NCBI GenBank assembly: GCA_018970845.1
Contig: JAGWVO010000044.1
Span: forward strand, 1 to 15,177
Length of the DNA stretch: 15,177 bases
Reading direction: 5' to 3'
Source of the DNA: Planctomycetota bacterium
GTDB lineage: Bacteria > Planctomycetota > Planctomycetia > Gemmatales > Gemmataceae
In this document: positions 14,613 through 15,177 of the stretch, one piece after another
Layout: each line of letters opens with the position of its first letter
Numbering within the stretch: position 1 is the stretch's first letter
The notes under the pieces: generated by a model
Told to the model about the DNA's origin: nothing
Database searches by the model: none
Seen by the model: only the letters and a program-made list of their open reading frames with translations
Made by a program: the position numbers and the translations under genes

Positions 14613-15177
14613 CTTTTCTTGCACTGTCGCCGCAAAGCCTTTTCTCTAAACGACTTGTATCCATAACAAAAACCTGATTTCACAACTGGGCCAATCGTGG
14701 GTCAATCAGGCTTGTTTTGGATCACCAAGGCACTCCCAAATTGAGCTTATTGAATTGATCCACGAATGGGGTCGAAGCGCCGAAGTGTCCAGGTGAACTT
14801 CAATTCGCCCCACTTGCCCGGCCTCGGCTCCGTGCCAGGCCATCCATTATCTGAATTAGGATTCTTTTTTAACTGTAAACCAGTTGAGGCTTGCTCTTCA
14901 GCCTTATCAGTGACGGTATGCAGCTCATGCCAAGCAGCAATGATTTCCTGCCTATTCGAATGGCGTATATTTCATTCGCCTTGAATCGCATCACCACCAT
15001 GCTGGCAGGAGCGGACATGGGATTCATCATTCACGCCACACGCCCCTTTCTTCATTCTGGGCGACTCAAGACGCGGATATGGGCCAAAATGCCAGCGCGG
15101 CTAAGGCGCACTAGCCTGTCAAAATAGAATGTAAATTTGTGAAACTTCAAGGGAATTAATTTGGATCCTTGAATGAT
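14613..15177. other. Low-GC region after tRNA-Ser without a convincing gene
   Basis: 565 nt of about 47% GC (hand count over 14641-15177), against clearly GC-rich neighbours. The last 57 bases are only about 26% GC. No recognisable protein, integrase or transposase was found. Weak inverted repeats are cctgatt (14673-14679)/aatcagg (14704-14710) and ttcaagg (15146-15152)/ccttgaa (15167-15173). Small plus-strand frames at 14766-14984 and 14891-15127 do not resemble known proteins. On the minus strand TTGAAG (15145-15150) and TATTTT (15121-15126) with an 18-nt spacer could form a promoter. The region may be an edge of an integrated element or decayed intergenic DNA. Confidence 0.5.
14747..14971 (-). 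pseudogene. Possible remnant of a small coding region (no start codon)
   Basis: A stop-to-stop frame of 74 codons without ATG, GTG or TTG at its beginning. It encodes a protein-like hydrophilic stretch (QEIIAAWHELHTVTDKAEEQ near its start, then GWPGTEPRPGKWGELKFTW). In another minus-strand frame, 15030 down to 14869, a 53-codon frame begins with two ATGs and MSAPASMVVMRFKANEIYAI. A single missing base near 14952 would join the two into a protein of about 95 residues. I do not recognise either part. This could be a frameshifted gene of a former mobile element, or chance. Confidence 0.22.

Noticed and set aside
14954..14962. ttcgaat copy as a possible attachment-site repeat of the tRNA T-loop
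   Set aside because: Only seven bases match the tRNA and the flanks do not, which is expected by chance.

Overview
The window is about 15.2 kb of bacterial chromosome. It is GC-rich up to about 14.6 kb and drops sharply to about 47% GC (hand count over 14641-15177) after a tRNA-Ser gene. The gene content points to Planctomycetota. There is a secreted cytochrome/PA14/DUF1595-1592-1588-1585 protein (the Planctomycete-typical PSD families), a secreted DUF1080 (3-keto-disaccharide hydrolase-like) protein, a secreted HEAT-type protein of the kind common in this phylum, and a PurA and a CdsA with slightly divergent signatures. The order or species cannot be fixed from this sequence.

Layout. (1) Minus strand, 48-1095: trxA (thioredoxin) preceded by a NYN/LabA-type nuclease-like protein. 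(2) Minus strand, 1251-5243: a tight cluster transcribed purA > uppS > cdsA > phoH, with 4-nt ATGA overlaps at uppS/cdsA and cdsA/phoH. It joins purine synthesis, undecaprenyl diphosphate synthesis, CDP-diacylglycerol synthesis and a PhoH-type ATPase. (3) A divergent 156-nt intergenic region (5244-5399) separates it from a plus-strand run at 5400-11478: a CinA-like protein whose amidase domain looks dead, a multi-pass GT-C-like membrane protein, a CPBP intramembrane protease and the PSD cytochrome protein. The first three starts are packed by overlap or near-overlap. (4) The HEAT-type secreted protein (minus, 11458-12582) converges on and overlaps the PSD gene by 21 nt. It is divergent from an M24 (Xaa-Pro type) metallopeptidase (plus, 12664-13749), which in turn converges to within 13 nt of the DUF1080 gene (minus, 13763-14398). 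(5) tRNA-Ser(GGA) with a good sigma70-like promoter (14486-14612). (6) 14613-15177: low-GC sequence with no convincing intact gene, only weak coding remnants, so it is a candidate island edge.

Most of the window is housekeeping plus Planctomycete envelope and secreted functions. I did not find a convincing new multi-gene system. The best leads are the apparently inactivated CinA amidase domain coupled to a GT-C-like membrane protein and a CPBP protease, the solitary PSD cytochrome without a DUF1552 partner in view, and the composition break behind tRNA-Ser. No IS element, CRISPR array, rRNA or riboswitch was seen.
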